A stretch of DNA of 64,000 bases. Source: Phoronis australis (Eukaryota > Phoronida > Phoronidae). The notes under the pieces were generated by a model. The model was not told the origin of the DNA, did no database searches, and saw only the letters and a list, made by a program, of their open reading frames with translations. Numbering within the stretch: the first letter of the stretch is position 1; each line of letters starts with the position of its first letter. Location: the NCBI GenBank assembly GCA_002633005.1, contig NMRA01000100.1, forward strand, positions 697,475-761,474, given 5' to 3'. Both the position numbers and the translations under genes were made by a program. Shown piece by piece: positions 35,417 to 47,389 of this stretch.

Positions 35417-35924
35417 GGCTTGGAATTTTCCGCGGAAACGCGGATTTCCACTTTTTTCAAATTTTCTGTCCGCGCATTTTATTATATTTCCACGTAAAAA
35501 AAAATCGGATTTGATGTAAAATTTCCGTGGCAAATTCCTTACCGCGGCATTGCCGACGACGTTCACCTCGAAAAGCGGAAGTTGCTCTTTATGTTTCGGA
35601 GGAACGTAAATTGTCAACATCGCCGGGGCATCTGGGATAGCGTGGTGGGATTTTCAATGGCGGCTCATGTGATTGTAAACCGCGGTGACAAATACTACGG
35701 CTCTGCAGCCAAAAATGTGTGGGGTGGGAGTGGACGGATGAGCTAAAAAGACGCAGACGCATAGTACTGATGGTGGTAACGTTTTTTTTTAGTCCTCCCG
35801 ATTTTTGTCGGCGAGGTTCACATGGGCTAATCGACTATTTCAAGGCTGGGTAACGCGCATGTTTTGGGTCGTAAAAGTTTCCGCGTTTTTTGTCATTGGT
35901 CATTCCAAGCCCTGAATGTTAGAC
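35417..35924. mobile_element. hAT-like non-autonomous DNA element nested in the gag relic
   Basis: The left end AGGCTTGGAAT...TTTCCGCG and right end CGCGTTTT...ATTCCAAGCCCT are inverted. ATGTTA occurs just outside both ends (35409-35414 region and 35926-35931), consistent with a target duplication. GC-richer than its surroundings; contains a CAATGGCGGC patch. Gag-like reading resumes weakly after it, so it is younger than the retrotransposon. Confidence 0.55.
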
Positions 35925-36285
35925 ACTAGTGAGGTGCAGACAGGAAAGTGCTTGAAGGTCAACCAAGTGTCAGTCGACTCTAAAAATAAACATTCTACGT
36001 AACTGCAATGCCAATATGACTTACGATGAAATTACCGACCTACGGCTTGGTTGATCGAGACATGTTAGACATTTGTTTATAGAAAGCTAGACAAGTTACA
36101 ATTGTATTTTAAACATGAGTGATGTTTTCTTTTTACCATGTTCAGTATCATTTTAAATGGAGAGAAGTGCTTTGTCCTAGCTTATGCTTGCGCATTGTGA
36201 TATATTAAAATAGTTCAATTGTTAGATCTCGTCTGTGTACACGTGTATTTTCATCGTTCCACAAAACCCAATGCTTATGCATGAC

Positions 36286-36376
36286 AGCAAGATCTCTTGC
36301 AAGTGTCATAGGACTATGAGATCTTTTTCAACAAGATCTCTTGCAAGTGTCATAGGACTATGAGATCTTTTTCAAC
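36286..36376 (+). repeat. 44-bp tandem duplication
   Basis: Two copies of a unit beginning AAGATCTCTTGCAAGTGTCA and ending ATGAGATCTTTTTCAAC, just right of the 3' LTR-like repeat. Confidence 0.95.
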
Positions 36377-36923
36377 GTAGGAATGTCTTGATGTAAGTGG
36401 GGCAATAAAATTTGTTGAAAGACAATTAGAACACACTTTATTGTCAATTTCTGAGGTAAATATTTTAATAAAACACTGCTTTCTTTCCAACATTAGAAGT
36501 GATTTCTGGGTTTTGGGAAAACTCACTATTGTTTTCACTCTGGAATGAACTCACTGGCCAGTGTAGGAAATGGTCTTTATGACTGAAAGCAACGTGGCTG
36601 TTTTTTTATTAAGTACAACTAGGCTGATTACCTGCACAAAGGTGTGATGAGATTGCTATTTTACAATTCTTGGCTCTTTTGCATAAAACTTCAAAACTAT
36701 TTTGCTGGAAAAGTTTGATTATCATATGTTTGTTCAACAATTGCAGTGTGACAAGTGATATTGTGACGACATTGATGCTATTCATGAGTGTTTAACTTAT
36801 ATGCAACTCTTTACGGGACCCTGGATGTTTAACTTTTATTATAGGTTTAGCAATTCTTGACGTACATTACCTGGATGGAACTGTCCTTTTTTATCAGTGA
36901 GTTTTTGTGTATTATTTGTACAG

Positions 36924-37049
36924 AGTTGTCCCAAGTTCTGGCCTGACCAGTATGTTGGTGAGTGGCAGAGGTATGGTCCCATCAATGTCTCTTATCAGGG
37001 GACACAGAACTTCCCCAATATCACTGCCCGCACATTCCACGTAAAGAAG
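36924..37049 (+). CDS. RPTP exon: D2 CPKFWPDQ block
   Basis: Acceptor TACAG, donor GTAAGC, 42 complete codons. It reads SCPKFWPDQYVGEWQRYGPI and then NITARTFHVKK. The C-x-x-(Y/F)-W-P motif and the RxF strand correspond to the middle of D2 (C-P-Q-Y-W-P in R2B). Confidence 0.93.
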
Positions 37050-38813
37050 GTAAGCATCACTAACACATGTTTGTCTCTTTAAATGCTACCGCCAAATTGT
37101 CTAGTGTCTTGACTAAAGACGGACCAAAGGTGCAGTACCACTACTATTTATGAAATTACCTACTGATGCCCTTATGAATTTTGTTAACCACAGATTTCAT
37201 TTCTGCTTTTCAAGAAATAGTCCAAAGTATTTGTAGTAATTAAATTTCAGCCAATCAGAATAGAAGTTGTTGACAAAAGCGAGAACTGTTAATGTTTGCT
37301 CTCTTGCTCAGGTACACGTTGAGTTGTTGTTTTCAATGCTGACAGTTAGTACGTGTAACTGTGCTTGGACTATTATCTCCATCCATATTCGCGTTTACTG
37401 TCTGTTCATCGTTAGCATTTTAATCAATAGTAATTTACATTGAATCTGGCAGTACAACTGTATGGCAAGTATCCAACTTTAAGTCATTTATAAATCTTTT
37501 GTCAGTGGGTTGTCATGGAAACGGTAGCTTGAGCTTGGGGAGTCTGATTGCTGCAGGCACACATTTCAGCTGGAGTTATTAATTTAAATAGAAATGGATT
37601 GTTTCTAAATTAGCACTGTGCACCTTGTAAGTCGCAAGATCTTTTTAATGGAATTGTATGTGAACTATTCTGTTCGTTTTCATGTAATTCCAAAGTTTCT
37701 GTACACAATTCAAAAATAAAAAGTTGGTGTGGGCAACCTCAAAATTATTGCCTGTACTTTTGGTAGGTGTCATTTGTGTAACAACGTAATGATGTTTTTG
37801 TAAGCTTGTGAAATGTCTGCCAGTTGCATAGTGCATGTAGCTTCTATCAATAGTGGTGAGGCGGCCCTCTTTGTAAGTGCTGGTTGTATCTCTGTTGTTG
37901 CAGGGGTGGATTTAGGTTGACCCTACCTTCCCATTTCGGCTGCTTCGTTGTAACACTGTTTCTGTCTGGTTATGTTTGAGAATATTGTCCTTTAAACCAC
38001 GTAAAAATGCTTTTTCAATGATGGTGGCATCATTGTAAGTCATTCATGAATCCACCCCTGTTATGATGATAGGCAATTGTTGGAGGATTTGGTTCACTTG
38101 GACACTGGTATTTTTCAGACTTTGTTCTAAACAAGCAGTCTACAACGTTGTAGGTATTTGGTTATGTAGCTTTGCTTCAGATGAATTAAATAACGCCAGT
38201 TTGGCCGTATTTATAGTTGGCATCTCTGGCGAATGCTCTGCTTTCAACTGTACAGGTAGGCGTAGTCTCAATGGTTTGTTTTGAGATGCCATGCTCATAA
38301 CGCTGGGAATGTTTACCTACTAGGTTGATTGGCAGCATGAAAAGGTAACATGACTCCGCCCCCTACTCAACTGACATGCAGCAAGCGATGTTCCTGCCCC
38401 GTTAATCTGTCGTTCTCTTTTTAGCATTCCTGTCCCAAAGTCAGTTAATCCTGTCTTGGTTGTCTGTTTTCAATGCTGCGACCATTTCCTCCTCAGTACC
38501 CATTCTGAATTATCTTCAAGGTGTCAGCATGTTAAAATGTTTGAAACTACGTCCCTAGTTAGGGTGCATCAGTATCTGAAACCTTCTTTCTAAGCTATGT
38601 ACATTTCAGATTGTTGGATTCTGAAATCTTGTAGCGGTTTTAGCGTAGACTTGCAAAACACATTTTCCTCACTAGTTACAAACTGCCACCTCAGAGTTTA
38701 TTGAATGACAACCGAGACCGTGTTCCATCATCATTATCCCAATGTAGTGTGTGTGTTTGACTGCCCCCTGGTGGCCAGCTGTGACTAACCTTGACGTTGA
38801 TGTATGGTTGCAG

Positions 38814-38861
38814 AAGCGGATCTACGTGAACGTCCGTGTTTGTCTGGGCGAGGCAGCAGAG
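38814..38861 (+). CDS. Possible 48-nt in-phase cassette exon in D2
   Basis: TGTATGGTTGCAG precedes and GTGAAA follows 16 complete codons, KRIYVNVRVCLGEAAE. Phase 0 on both sides fits the neighbouring junctions, and base composition is richer in GC than the intron. Against it: the two flanking exons already join in phase, and the region between the RxF strand and the WPD-equivalent is already about ten residues longer than in R2B relatives. If used, it would be an optional insert. Confidence 0.28.
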
Positions 38862-39786
38862 GTGAAACACGCACACACTTACGTTCTTTGATTAGCTCAT
38901 ATGCAGTCTCCTTTGATTTGCACCCAATGTTCTGTTTTATTGGCCTAGATCACTATCATTAATCATGTAGTCAGAGACCAACTTTGTACTAAGTTTTTGC
39001 TTGCCGTTTGCCGAGTAGATTTTAGTTTTCTAAAATTTTATGACGAGTTACCCACATTGCAGGTAAATCTATACTTAAAAACTGTTTCAAGGCTATGCTG
39101 TGTGAGGTAATGTTGTGTATTTTGGTGCAATTACACCTGATCCCAGTGAACTTCATTGCACCAATATGTGAATCAGGGTGTCATCAATCTGATTTTTCAA
39201 ATTGAATTTAGAAATTTCGACTGTATCATTATCATTGTATAGGTTTTAAGAGATGTCTGAGAAAATCGTGCAATCTGGGTATTTTGAGGCGTTGCTCTCT
39301 AAGTCAACATCATGACTCCTGGGAACAATTAAAAGTGCCACACAAGAAGTATTTTCCTCGGTGATAATATCTTTACCAACGTAAGACGGATGGAAATATG
39401 TGCCTATTTTCAGTCATAATTCCTATTGCAGTGCTGCAATGGTATTGACAAAATTAATATTAAATTATATCATGACAATGAATGTAAAGAAAAAACCCAA
39501 AAGTGAACACCGGTACTTAATATTCCTTTAGAGTCGTGTGTATTTTGTTTTGTATGTATAAAATTTGACGTTTATAAAGGTTGCCTAAGTTTATTCAGCT
39601 TAAGGCGTACAACTTCAAAGAAAAATGTCTTGGCATGTTCAAGTTAATATGGAGAACAGAACTTTGTGATATCTAGAAAAGCAAAGATATCTTGGCTCTA
39701 TTTGAAAGTGCAGTCTGTTAAGTGTTCAATTTGTAACTGTCCTTTGGAAGCAAGGTTACAATTACCCTATTATAGTGTTACAAAAC

Positions 39787-40005
39787 ACAGATAAAATTTG
39801 AATCTAATACTGGAAATAAAACTTACTCAAGTTAGCGACGTTGCGTCCGTTTCTCACAGACTTAAGCTTGGCATCTGGTTAAAACGCGCCACCTATTAAC
39901 CAGAATAATAACATCAATAACCAAGCTGAAGTCCGTAAGAGACGGATGCAACGTTGCTAACTTTAGTAAGTTTTATTTCCAGTATTAGATTCAAATTTTA
40001 TCTGT
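39787..40005. mobile_element. Foldback (MITE-like) inverted repeat, ~219 bp
   Basis: Arms of about 85 bp: ACAGATAAAATTTGAATCTA...AGACTTAAGCTTGG on the left and the near reverse complement CCAAGCTGAAGTCC...TAGATTCAAATTTTATCTGT on the right, with about 50 bp between. No coding content. Confidence 0.88.
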
Positions 40006-41491
40006 TTTTTCTTGACTGAATGCCTCAAAATTTCCATGCTTTTATGTGACTTAACCTTAAGTACTGAGTGCGTCTCCACAGAAATGCAATCCCTACAGAC
40101 TTTAATCCATTCGACTGAAACGTCGTGACAGTGTAAATAGAGAAGATGTCAGTGTAAATAGACCAAAAGATTTTAATAATTTAGCAACATAGCAATTCCC
40201 ACCACTTCATCAAGGCATTTTGGTTTTTCAATTTTTGTTTAGTAGTCGGATATTTGACCAGTCTTGGCATCATTCTAGCTGGCGACCATCGCAAGCATCC
40301 CTAGTGGTTGACTTTCGAACTAAATCGTGTGTAGCCCCTATACCTTCAGTTTGCTCTTAACTGTCCAGTTTTTAACAAGGTTTATGACAGTGGCAACTGT
40401 TGGTTATACAAAATATAATTTGCCACTGTTGTAGCAATAATAAAACAAAACAACTTACAATGAGAGTGAACTGTGATCATAGTGGCTGGTAAGTAGTGGT
40501 TGTCAGCTAAAGTGCCCTTGTTTAACTTTTCATCACACAAAGCCAACTGTAATGCCCACACTGTCAAATGTGCTTGTTGTCAGTCACAAGATAGTGAAAG
40601 GTGAATCGGACTAGCTCTGTCATTGGGCGAGATTGCAGCCTCAGTTTTATGAATTTTGTAGTGTTTGTCCAAATGTGAACAGTTGCTCCATCAAACAATC
40701 TAACTAAAATATAGAAACACCCTCAAGTTTTCTGAAACTTTCTTTTCCTTGCTCTAGAAGGCTTGGTACTCAAGGATAATAATTATCGTTTGCATTACAT
40801 TTTGCAGTTATTTAAATTTCGATTGGTTGAAATTAGCTAAAAATGAAGTCAAACCCACACAAAATGTGAATCAAAACTAAATGGTCATAGACTTTTCTGG
40901 AATATGCTAAGTAAATGTAATGAACCAATATTTTGCTTGAGTGTTTGTTTGACTTAATGTGTAGTATAAACATATTACCAAAATTTTATGCAATTCGGAA
41001 GACATCTAATTTTCAGTTGTTGCATGATTTTCTCAGAAAATTGCTCTGAAAGGTTAGTAGTTTGTATTTCTAGCACGTTCATGATACCATACCTGTTGCA
41101 CAAGCAGCATTGAGTGCTTAGAAAATTAAAACACTGAGCTACAGAATTGGTCTCCGATTTAAACAATTAGTTTGGCTGTGTTGTATGTTTACAACACTGT
41201 TGTCTAAGACAACTAAATGTGACATTCCAAATATTACCACCATAACCTGTCAGACTCATCTGCTAATTTAACCATACCTGGTGTACTTTAATAGTACAAG
41301 GGGCACTTTGTAAGTACAGTCTGTCTGTGTACCTGTCGTATAGACTAACTCCAATACTTTAATTATTAGTAACTAATAACCTTAACTCAACAGTTTTTAT
41401 TTGAGTGTGTAACTTAATGTAAGCTGGTGCAAGCATTCCATTCTCTCTATTCACAAAATTTACCTAGTGAATCTGATTATGGTCATCATTT

Positions 41492-43726
41492 TTATGCGCC
41501 CACTTACTTATATGTGGGTACATATTGCTGTCATCTCTGTCTGGGCTTCCACCATCTGCAGCTGTATCTCCTAAACCCCTCACAGGATCTTGATGAGATT
41601 TGGCAGATGCGTTTTAAGTAGCTGATGACAGATGATGACGATTTAGACTGATCTGACTACCACTGTGTCCCCTAGTGGCAATTTCATTCTCTGAAATTCT
41701 TGGGTGGGTTTTCATGAAATTGGGCAAATAGATTCTATTCAAGGGACGACAACACCTTTCCATTTTCGGATGGCTTTGACGATTCTGTGCCACTTAGTGG
41801 CCATTTTTCAAATTTCCGAGTCATTTTTTTGCATCTGCAAATGCTATGTCTCATTAAAACTAAGTATTTGAATTCATAGCATTAGCTCCACCTAGTGACT
41901 TCCTGGAGAATTGTGTGTTAAAGAAAACACCACAACTGATACTCTTTAGAAAACAACCATACAAAAACCCTAATTCCAAATATTACGCAGTCATTATTTG
42001 ATAGTGGAATATCAAATAAAAACTGTGCCTTGTTTCATTAGGATAAAGACAATGCTTTACATATGAGCACAGCTGTGGAAATCACTTTCCCATTATATCC
42101 ATGTTCTCATTCACTCCCTTGTATACATTCACTAGTAAGACCGAGCTCGGAGGAATAGGAGACACCTTTGTGCATTGCTCGATTGTCAGCCAGTAAAGCC
42201 AGGATTCAAACCCGGGCCTCCCAAACTGGAGTTCAAAGCTTAAACCACTGAGCCACACTGTCTCCTCAACTGTGGGGGTTTCCCAGGGATTCCCATGTTG
42301 TCCTAAGAAATGTGAAAGAGAAGTGAGTGGATATGCCTAGAATTTGCACTACCTGAGACGCAAAACGGCATGATGTTTTATATTGTTCAAGGTGGCTGCA
42401 AAATGAAATTACATGCCTTCTTTGCAGTGAGTCTTCATCCGCCATGATGAAATATTACCATAAGCGTTTACATAAAAATAGTCTTGCAAAACGAGACTTT
42501 TACAAGATTGTAATGGTAACTGGTTCTCAGATGGTTTCTGGCCCACTGGAGGACCTTTTTTGTAAGTTAATACTTCATTTGCATAATTTCAGTTTAGTGA
42601 GATTAGAACTTCGTGATTTTTGGCAGATGTGTTTCTATAGAGCTGCAATGACGAGTTTCAGAACAATCCAATGATTGGTGTGCCCTGTAGTGGCAATTTT
42701 ATTTTTTTACGTTTTCCTCTGTATCTTCGGAGTTCCTTGATGGATTTTCAGCATAAAAGGTTTTAATAGGGAGGCGATGATGCCATTTCATTTTCAGACC
42801 TATTTGACGGATTGCTACTTGGTGGCCATTTTTGTTATTTTGGCATCCATTTTCTCCCTGTCTGCCATACTACAAACGGAAACGAGTGTTGAACTGTTTC
42901 AACTACCATTGTGACCTCTAGTGGCAAAATGTTTTTTATGTTTGCCTATGTATCTCCGGAGTTCATTCATGTATTTCGGCAAGCTGAGATTTGATGTTTT
43001 CTGGGCTACCCGGTGGCCAATTTTGTAATTTTTATGGCCATTTTCTGCTGTCCACCTCGCTATCTGCCATACGGCTTGAAGGATCATTATGAAAATGTAC
43101 ACATGTATTCCTGATGAGAAACCCACGACTGACGTTGACTTTCGCACATGTCCGACTGCTGTGTCGCCCTCTAGTGGCAATTTTGATTTGTTTGCGTCTG
43201 TGACCAAATCTTTTTAACCTTTGGAGGAGCTTTGTGAAATTTGAAAGATGTGTTCCTGGAGCCAATGACAAATGGTAACAAGTGTCAAACTGATCCAAAT
43301 ACCACTGTGCCCCCTATCTCACTATCTGCCAAACCACTCAAAGGATCCTTATGAAAATTGATGGTTGTGTTCCTAATGTGAAGATTTCAACTAATGTTGA
43401 TTTTTGACTATTCTTAGCACCCTGGGAGCAATTTTGCTTTTTTTGAGTGTACCACTGTATATCCATTACCCTTTGAAGGATCTTTAAGAAATTTGCCAGT
43501 AACAGAGTTGCAATAGATGACAATGAATTTCAGACCAATTGGGCTATAGCTGTGCCCCATAGTGTCAATTGTTTTTTACGTTTGCGTTAGGAATTCCGTG
43601 GCTTCCTATTTTCATGAAATTTGGCAAACAATTTTGTATTACAGAGATGGCACCACCTTCTCAATTCAGATGCGTCATTTTTATAATACTAAACTACACC
43701 ATTTCAACGCTCAGCATTGCTCTTGC
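41492..43726 (+). mobile_element. Expanded, diverged Helentron-like element (2.2 kb)
   Basis: The 5' end ATGCGCCCACTTACTTATAT matches copies A and B, and the 3' end has the hairpin-like CAACGCTCAGCATTGCTCTTG at about 43706. Between them, more units than in the full copies (CTAGTGG or variant cores at about 41670, 41797, 42690, 42825, 42917, 43170 and 43560). A SINE lies inside. Short antisense frames at 42899-43298 are repeat-derived. Confidence 0.65.
42125..42268 (-). mobile_element. tRNA-derived SINE
   Basis: Minus-strand A box TGGCTCAGTGGTTTAAGC (42255-42238) and B box GGGTTTGAATCC (42213-42202). Tail shared with 17245-17375. The tRNA-like head does not fold into a sound tRNA. Confidence 0.7.
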
Positions 43727-43988
43727 ACTGGAGATTAACAATGCTATTGAACTTCTTCTTTCTAAGTTTTTTCATTGCATGGTAGTTCTAATCAACTCCC
43801 TTGAATTTAGTTCAGTACATTTTTCAAAGTTCTCCCTCGCGTCATGTTTTTTACCATTGATTCATGCATTTCAAAAGCAGTGCAACGTTGTTGGAGAGGC
43901 AAATTACATTGACTATTTAATTATGTGGTCATTTTTCACTGAGCAATCAATTCACATGTGTAAAGCTGTGTACATAACCTGTATCAGA

Positions 43989-44507
43989 ATGCAGTCATCA
44001 AAGTAATGCTCTCTATGACCATGCAGTCATCAAAGTAATGCTCTCTATGACCATGCAGTCATCAAAGTAATGCTCTCTATGACCATGCAGTCATCAAAGT
44101 AATGCTCTCTATGACCATGCAGTCATCAAAGTAATGCTCTCTATGACCATGCAGTCATCAAAGTAATGCTCTCTATGACCATGCAGTCATCAAAGTAATG
44201 CTCTCTATGACCATGCAGTCATCAAAGTAATGCTCTCTATGACCATGCAGTCATCAAAGTAATGCTCTCTATGACCATGCAGTCATCAAAGTAATGCTCT
44301 CTATGACCATGCAGTCATCAAAGTAATGCTCTCTATGACCATGCAGTCATCAAAGTAATGCTCTCTATGACCATGCAGTCATCAAAGTAATGCTCTCTAT
44401 GACCATGCAGTCATCAAAGTAATGCTCTCTATGACCATGCAGTCATCAAAGTAATGCTCTCTATGACCATGCAGTCATCAAAGTAATGCTCTCTATGACC
44501 ATGCAGT
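43989..44507 (+). repeat. 32-bp minisatellite, ~16 copies, essentially perfect
   Basis: The unit contains ATGCAGTCATCAAAGTAATG and CTCTCTATGACC. I see no clear differences among the copies, so the array expanded or was homogenised recently. An open frame (43569-44006) ends shortly inside it and is not credible. Confidence 0.97.
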
Positions 44508-45663
44508 GCGGACAATAAATAGCCTTGTGAATTAAGTTGAGAATAAACGTTTATCAGTGTTGCTTAAATTACGACGTGCAAGAACTCGGCCATTTAGCGG
44601 TGAAACTTATGCATTATATTCATGTAAACCCTTTATTTTATACTTAGATGTGTAATATTAAATACCTTTTATTATTGCGATATTTTTTATTTTTTGCACT
44701 TTGTTAGAATTGTAGACATGACAATTATTATAATATTGGATTTGGCTTAATTTTGTGTATCATATATTTGCAATTTACTAATGCTGTCTATTGTGTGTTT
44801 ATGGTTTATTTGAATAGCAAGCATTTTCAGTCTTGAAATTTGTGATATTTGATGCAACAGTTTGCTGTTTGATTTAATTTGAGTGTGAACTTAAGTCTTC
44901 AATAACATGCTGTCTTTTGAGTGTCTTACTTAACTTACAACTGGTAACAACTAATTATAACTGTAATATGTACAGTAAACATTCTTCAATTTCAAGCTAA
45001 GTGGTGGACATGAGGAAACTTGTTTTATAAATAACTTTCTTCGTAAAATAAATTTGAAAATTTTATTCCATCATTAGACTGATACTGTACAGTTATCTCA
45101 AAACAATTTAGTAAAATTTTGAACAGCTTTTGAAAAATAGAAAATTATTTGCCAATTATGTTTGTGTGAAATTGAAGAGAGGTTACTGTATTTATAAATA
45201 TGTTCAGATATATGCTGCTGTTTTTGGCTTGTTTTGTATTCTTAAACCTTTGGTGTGAGACTCATATAAACTGCTTGTGGCGGTTGTGGTTCATTTTTAA
45301 CTAAAATGTTTCTATAAAGTAAACATTCCGTGCTTATAATTTGTAGTGACAGGTGAACTGTTAAAACCCACAAATTAAATCAGTTGCCATTCTGATTATG
45401 CTGTTACTGTTGTAAAGGCACACGCTCCTCAAAGCTTTAACATCTTTTTGCTGTAACTTTTCTACAGCTGTGCTGATCGCATAATTACACCTTAGTACAT
45501 TTTCCAGGGGAGGCAGTGAACTAGTAAGAGTGAGTTTCACTAGTTGTGGAGATGGTTTACAATCTCCTGCCAATCCCCAGTTTAACCAAACACCAGAGTT
45601 TACTGGGAGCAATACACTGACCAGTTAAATCAACTTGACTAATTGCTCTGTTTAACTTGGCAG

Positions 45664-45869
45664 GCTCTGGCAAATCCACTTGGCAATATGAGGAAGGGGA
45701 GACTATTGGAAGAAGAGGCCAAGATTGTCCAGATATTTCAGTTGACCTGTTGGCCCAATAGTCACAAGGTACCCTCCGATTGTCAAGCTCTGATGGAGTT
45801 AGTAAACATGGCAGAAAACTGGCAAAACATGGCCGCCGACCGCAACAGTCCCATCTGTGTCATGTCTAA
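45664..45869 (+). CDS. RPTP exon: D2 WPD-equivalent loop and start of PTP-like loop
   Basis: Acceptor ACTTGGCAG, donor GTAAGG, ending two bases into a codon. It starts ALANPLGNMRKGRLLEEEAK and includes VQIFQLTCWPNSHKVPS. The WPD position is W-P-N, so no general acid. The exon ends NSPICVMS: aligned on the following Arg, the position of the catalytic Cys is Ser in V-M-S. Confidence 0.92.
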
Positions 45870-47253
45870 GTAAGGCTCTGCACGTTTGTAATGTTATGCT
45901 GAAACCTGCTGAACTGGTTTATTCCACTGATCAGGTCTTCGTTAAATCTTTCAAACACTCCTTTTTTAATCTGTTCAGTGGGGACTTTTAAATGTACCCA
46001 GGTCTGTCAATGCCATAATTTCAGCTCCTAAAATGCATCTGTTTTATGTATGTTTTTAAAATTCAGTTGATAAAACGTGCCCGTATTTTGAGAACCAGTT
46101 GATGCCAGCAGTTATTCAATGGAGAAAACTGATTCTCAAAATGTGGGCAGGTTATGTCTCACTGTTATCCATTCAGTTGGTATTTAAGTCAACACTTGGT
46201 ATGGAGAAGTAGGCCTAACCGACATCATCCGATAGCCTGGGAGTTTACTGCAAGTCCCTATGTTTGTGACATTATCAACGAAAAAGTGATTTTCTTAGAT
46301 TAGTCTTGGTGTGGAATTGAACCTGCAACCCCTGCAGCCGCAGTCTATTAGGCACTGCTGGTGGGGATAGACCCCAACTGTACAAACGGCTGAGTATTTT
46401 AGCATTTTTTAACTGCTAACACACCAACCTTGGCACTCATCTACATAACGCTGTTGGGAATTGTTTCAACTGTTTCATTTTTACATAAATAGCTATACCT
46501 TCTCATACTGCCGTTTCATTTATACGCCCTTCTCCAAAACACCACTGCTGTTTTTAAAATGTGCATTAGGGGCTATCAAAAACGGGACTTCTTTGATTTG
46601 TATCAAAAAGCTCGGCAGCTGCGTAAAACGAAAACGAAATGATATTTTTAAGGTACAATTTGTTTTTGGAATCTCGACTTAATTATTTATATCAGATAAA
46701 ATGTCCTTGTTTTGCTGTCAATGTGCCGATATTTTTGCTAAAGTGTACTCTAAACACATGACCAAGTGGTCCAATTACTAGCTGATGGGTATGACGTAAA
46801 AAGTCATATTCCACAAGCTTTCTGCTTTCACAAAATGTCTACTTTTGGTGAGTTAAAATCAATGCTTTATGTACATGTAGATATTGGTATGAATGCATAA
46901 ACTTGTTAAGGTCCTAGTTCAACACACAAGAAAAGAGAAATCAAGCCCGTTGCAACTGCTGTTCTTTATGTTCCCGTCTCTACTGTGTAACTTGCTTGGG
47001 CAACACATAGGGATGACTTATGTACGCGTAGTGTCACAATCGAGTGCTTATCTGTGTGATTTCAATACTGTCCAAGAATACAGTGGAATTTGAATGTGGC
47101 AGCGTCTTGGGACAGTAATCCCAAAATGCGTTTTTCAGCTGCAAACGTATTAATGTAGCCTTAATGCTCATGTCTTGGATGTTACCATGTATTGGCATGT
47201 AATTGAGCACTTGTTTGCCAGCTAATTGATTGCATTGTGTTTTTACCATGTAG
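45870..47253 (+). other. Intron
   Basis: 46551-46650 is a dispersed repeat also seen at 13108-13210 (TTAGGGG(T/C)TA...GA(T/C)TT(G/C)TAT). A tRNA-like stretch lies at 46313-46360. Otherwise nothing recognised. Confidence 0.6.
46313..46362 (-). mobile_element. Possible tRNA-derived (SINE) remnant
   Basis: On the minus strand a B-box-like AGGTTCAATTCC follows GCAGTGCCTAATAGACTGCG, a weak A-box region. No stable tRNA fold and no tail are evident. Confidence 0.3.
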
Positions 47254-47389
47254 GAATGGAGTTAGTCGTGTGGGTCTATACTGTGCTATAAGCTATGCAT
47301 GTGAAAAGCTGAGATTTGAAGGAGAGGTGGACATCTTCCATGCAGTGAAGGTAGTCAAGATGAACCGTCCACAGCTTGTTGAGAACTTG
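47254..47389 (+). CDS. RPTP exon: D2 pseudo-signature and following helix
   Basis: Acceptor CATGTAG, donor GTACGA. It completes the Lys codon and gives MSKNGVSRVGLYCAIS across the junction, then VDIFHAVKVVKMNRPQLVEN and L. The Arg of the loop is kept and the Cys is Ser, so D2 cannot form the phospho-cysteine intermediate. It ends in phase 0 and is the shared donor for two alternative 3' ends (48559 and 54152). Confidence 0.95.

Larger units (their letters stand above)
34812..36282 (+). mobile_element. Ty3/gypsy-like LTR retrotransposon relic, internally deleted
   Basis: Two diverged ~100-110 bp direct repeats at 34812-34911 and 36173-36282 start TGTCCTAG(T/C)TTATGCT and share TAATCGTTCCACAAA / TCATCGTTCCACAAA and CTTAT(A/G)CATCA/ATGA. 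They are read as short LTRs. The second is preceded by a purine run (AATGGAGAGAAGTG), like a polypurine tract. Directly after the first LTR, 34927-35420 reads as a gag-like capsid region (FDETIENWEYCIEHLEQFF, later FHFHKQNHNP and RLLAECD motifs) broken by frameshifts. The gag frame is interrupted at 35417 by another element. No pol is seen between the LTRs. Confidence 0.65.
34724..36923 (+). other. Intron carrying a nested retrotransposon insertion
   Basis: 34812-36282 is an LTR-retrotransposon relic with a DNA element inside it. 36286-36375 holds a 44-bp tandem duplication. 36376-36923 shows nothing recognised. Confidence 0.7.
37050..45663 (+). other. Long intron (8.6 kb)
   Basis: Contents are a possible cassette exon at 38814-38861, a foldback element at 39787-40005, Helentron-like sequence at 41490-43726 with a SINE inside, and a 32-bp minisatellite at 43989-44507. 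37050-38810, 38865-39785, 40010-41485 and 44510-45660 show nothing recognised. Confidence 0.7.

Noticed and set aside
43569-44006. 145-codon open frame
   Set aside because: It starts in Helentron-like sequence and ends in the minisatellite; no family motif.
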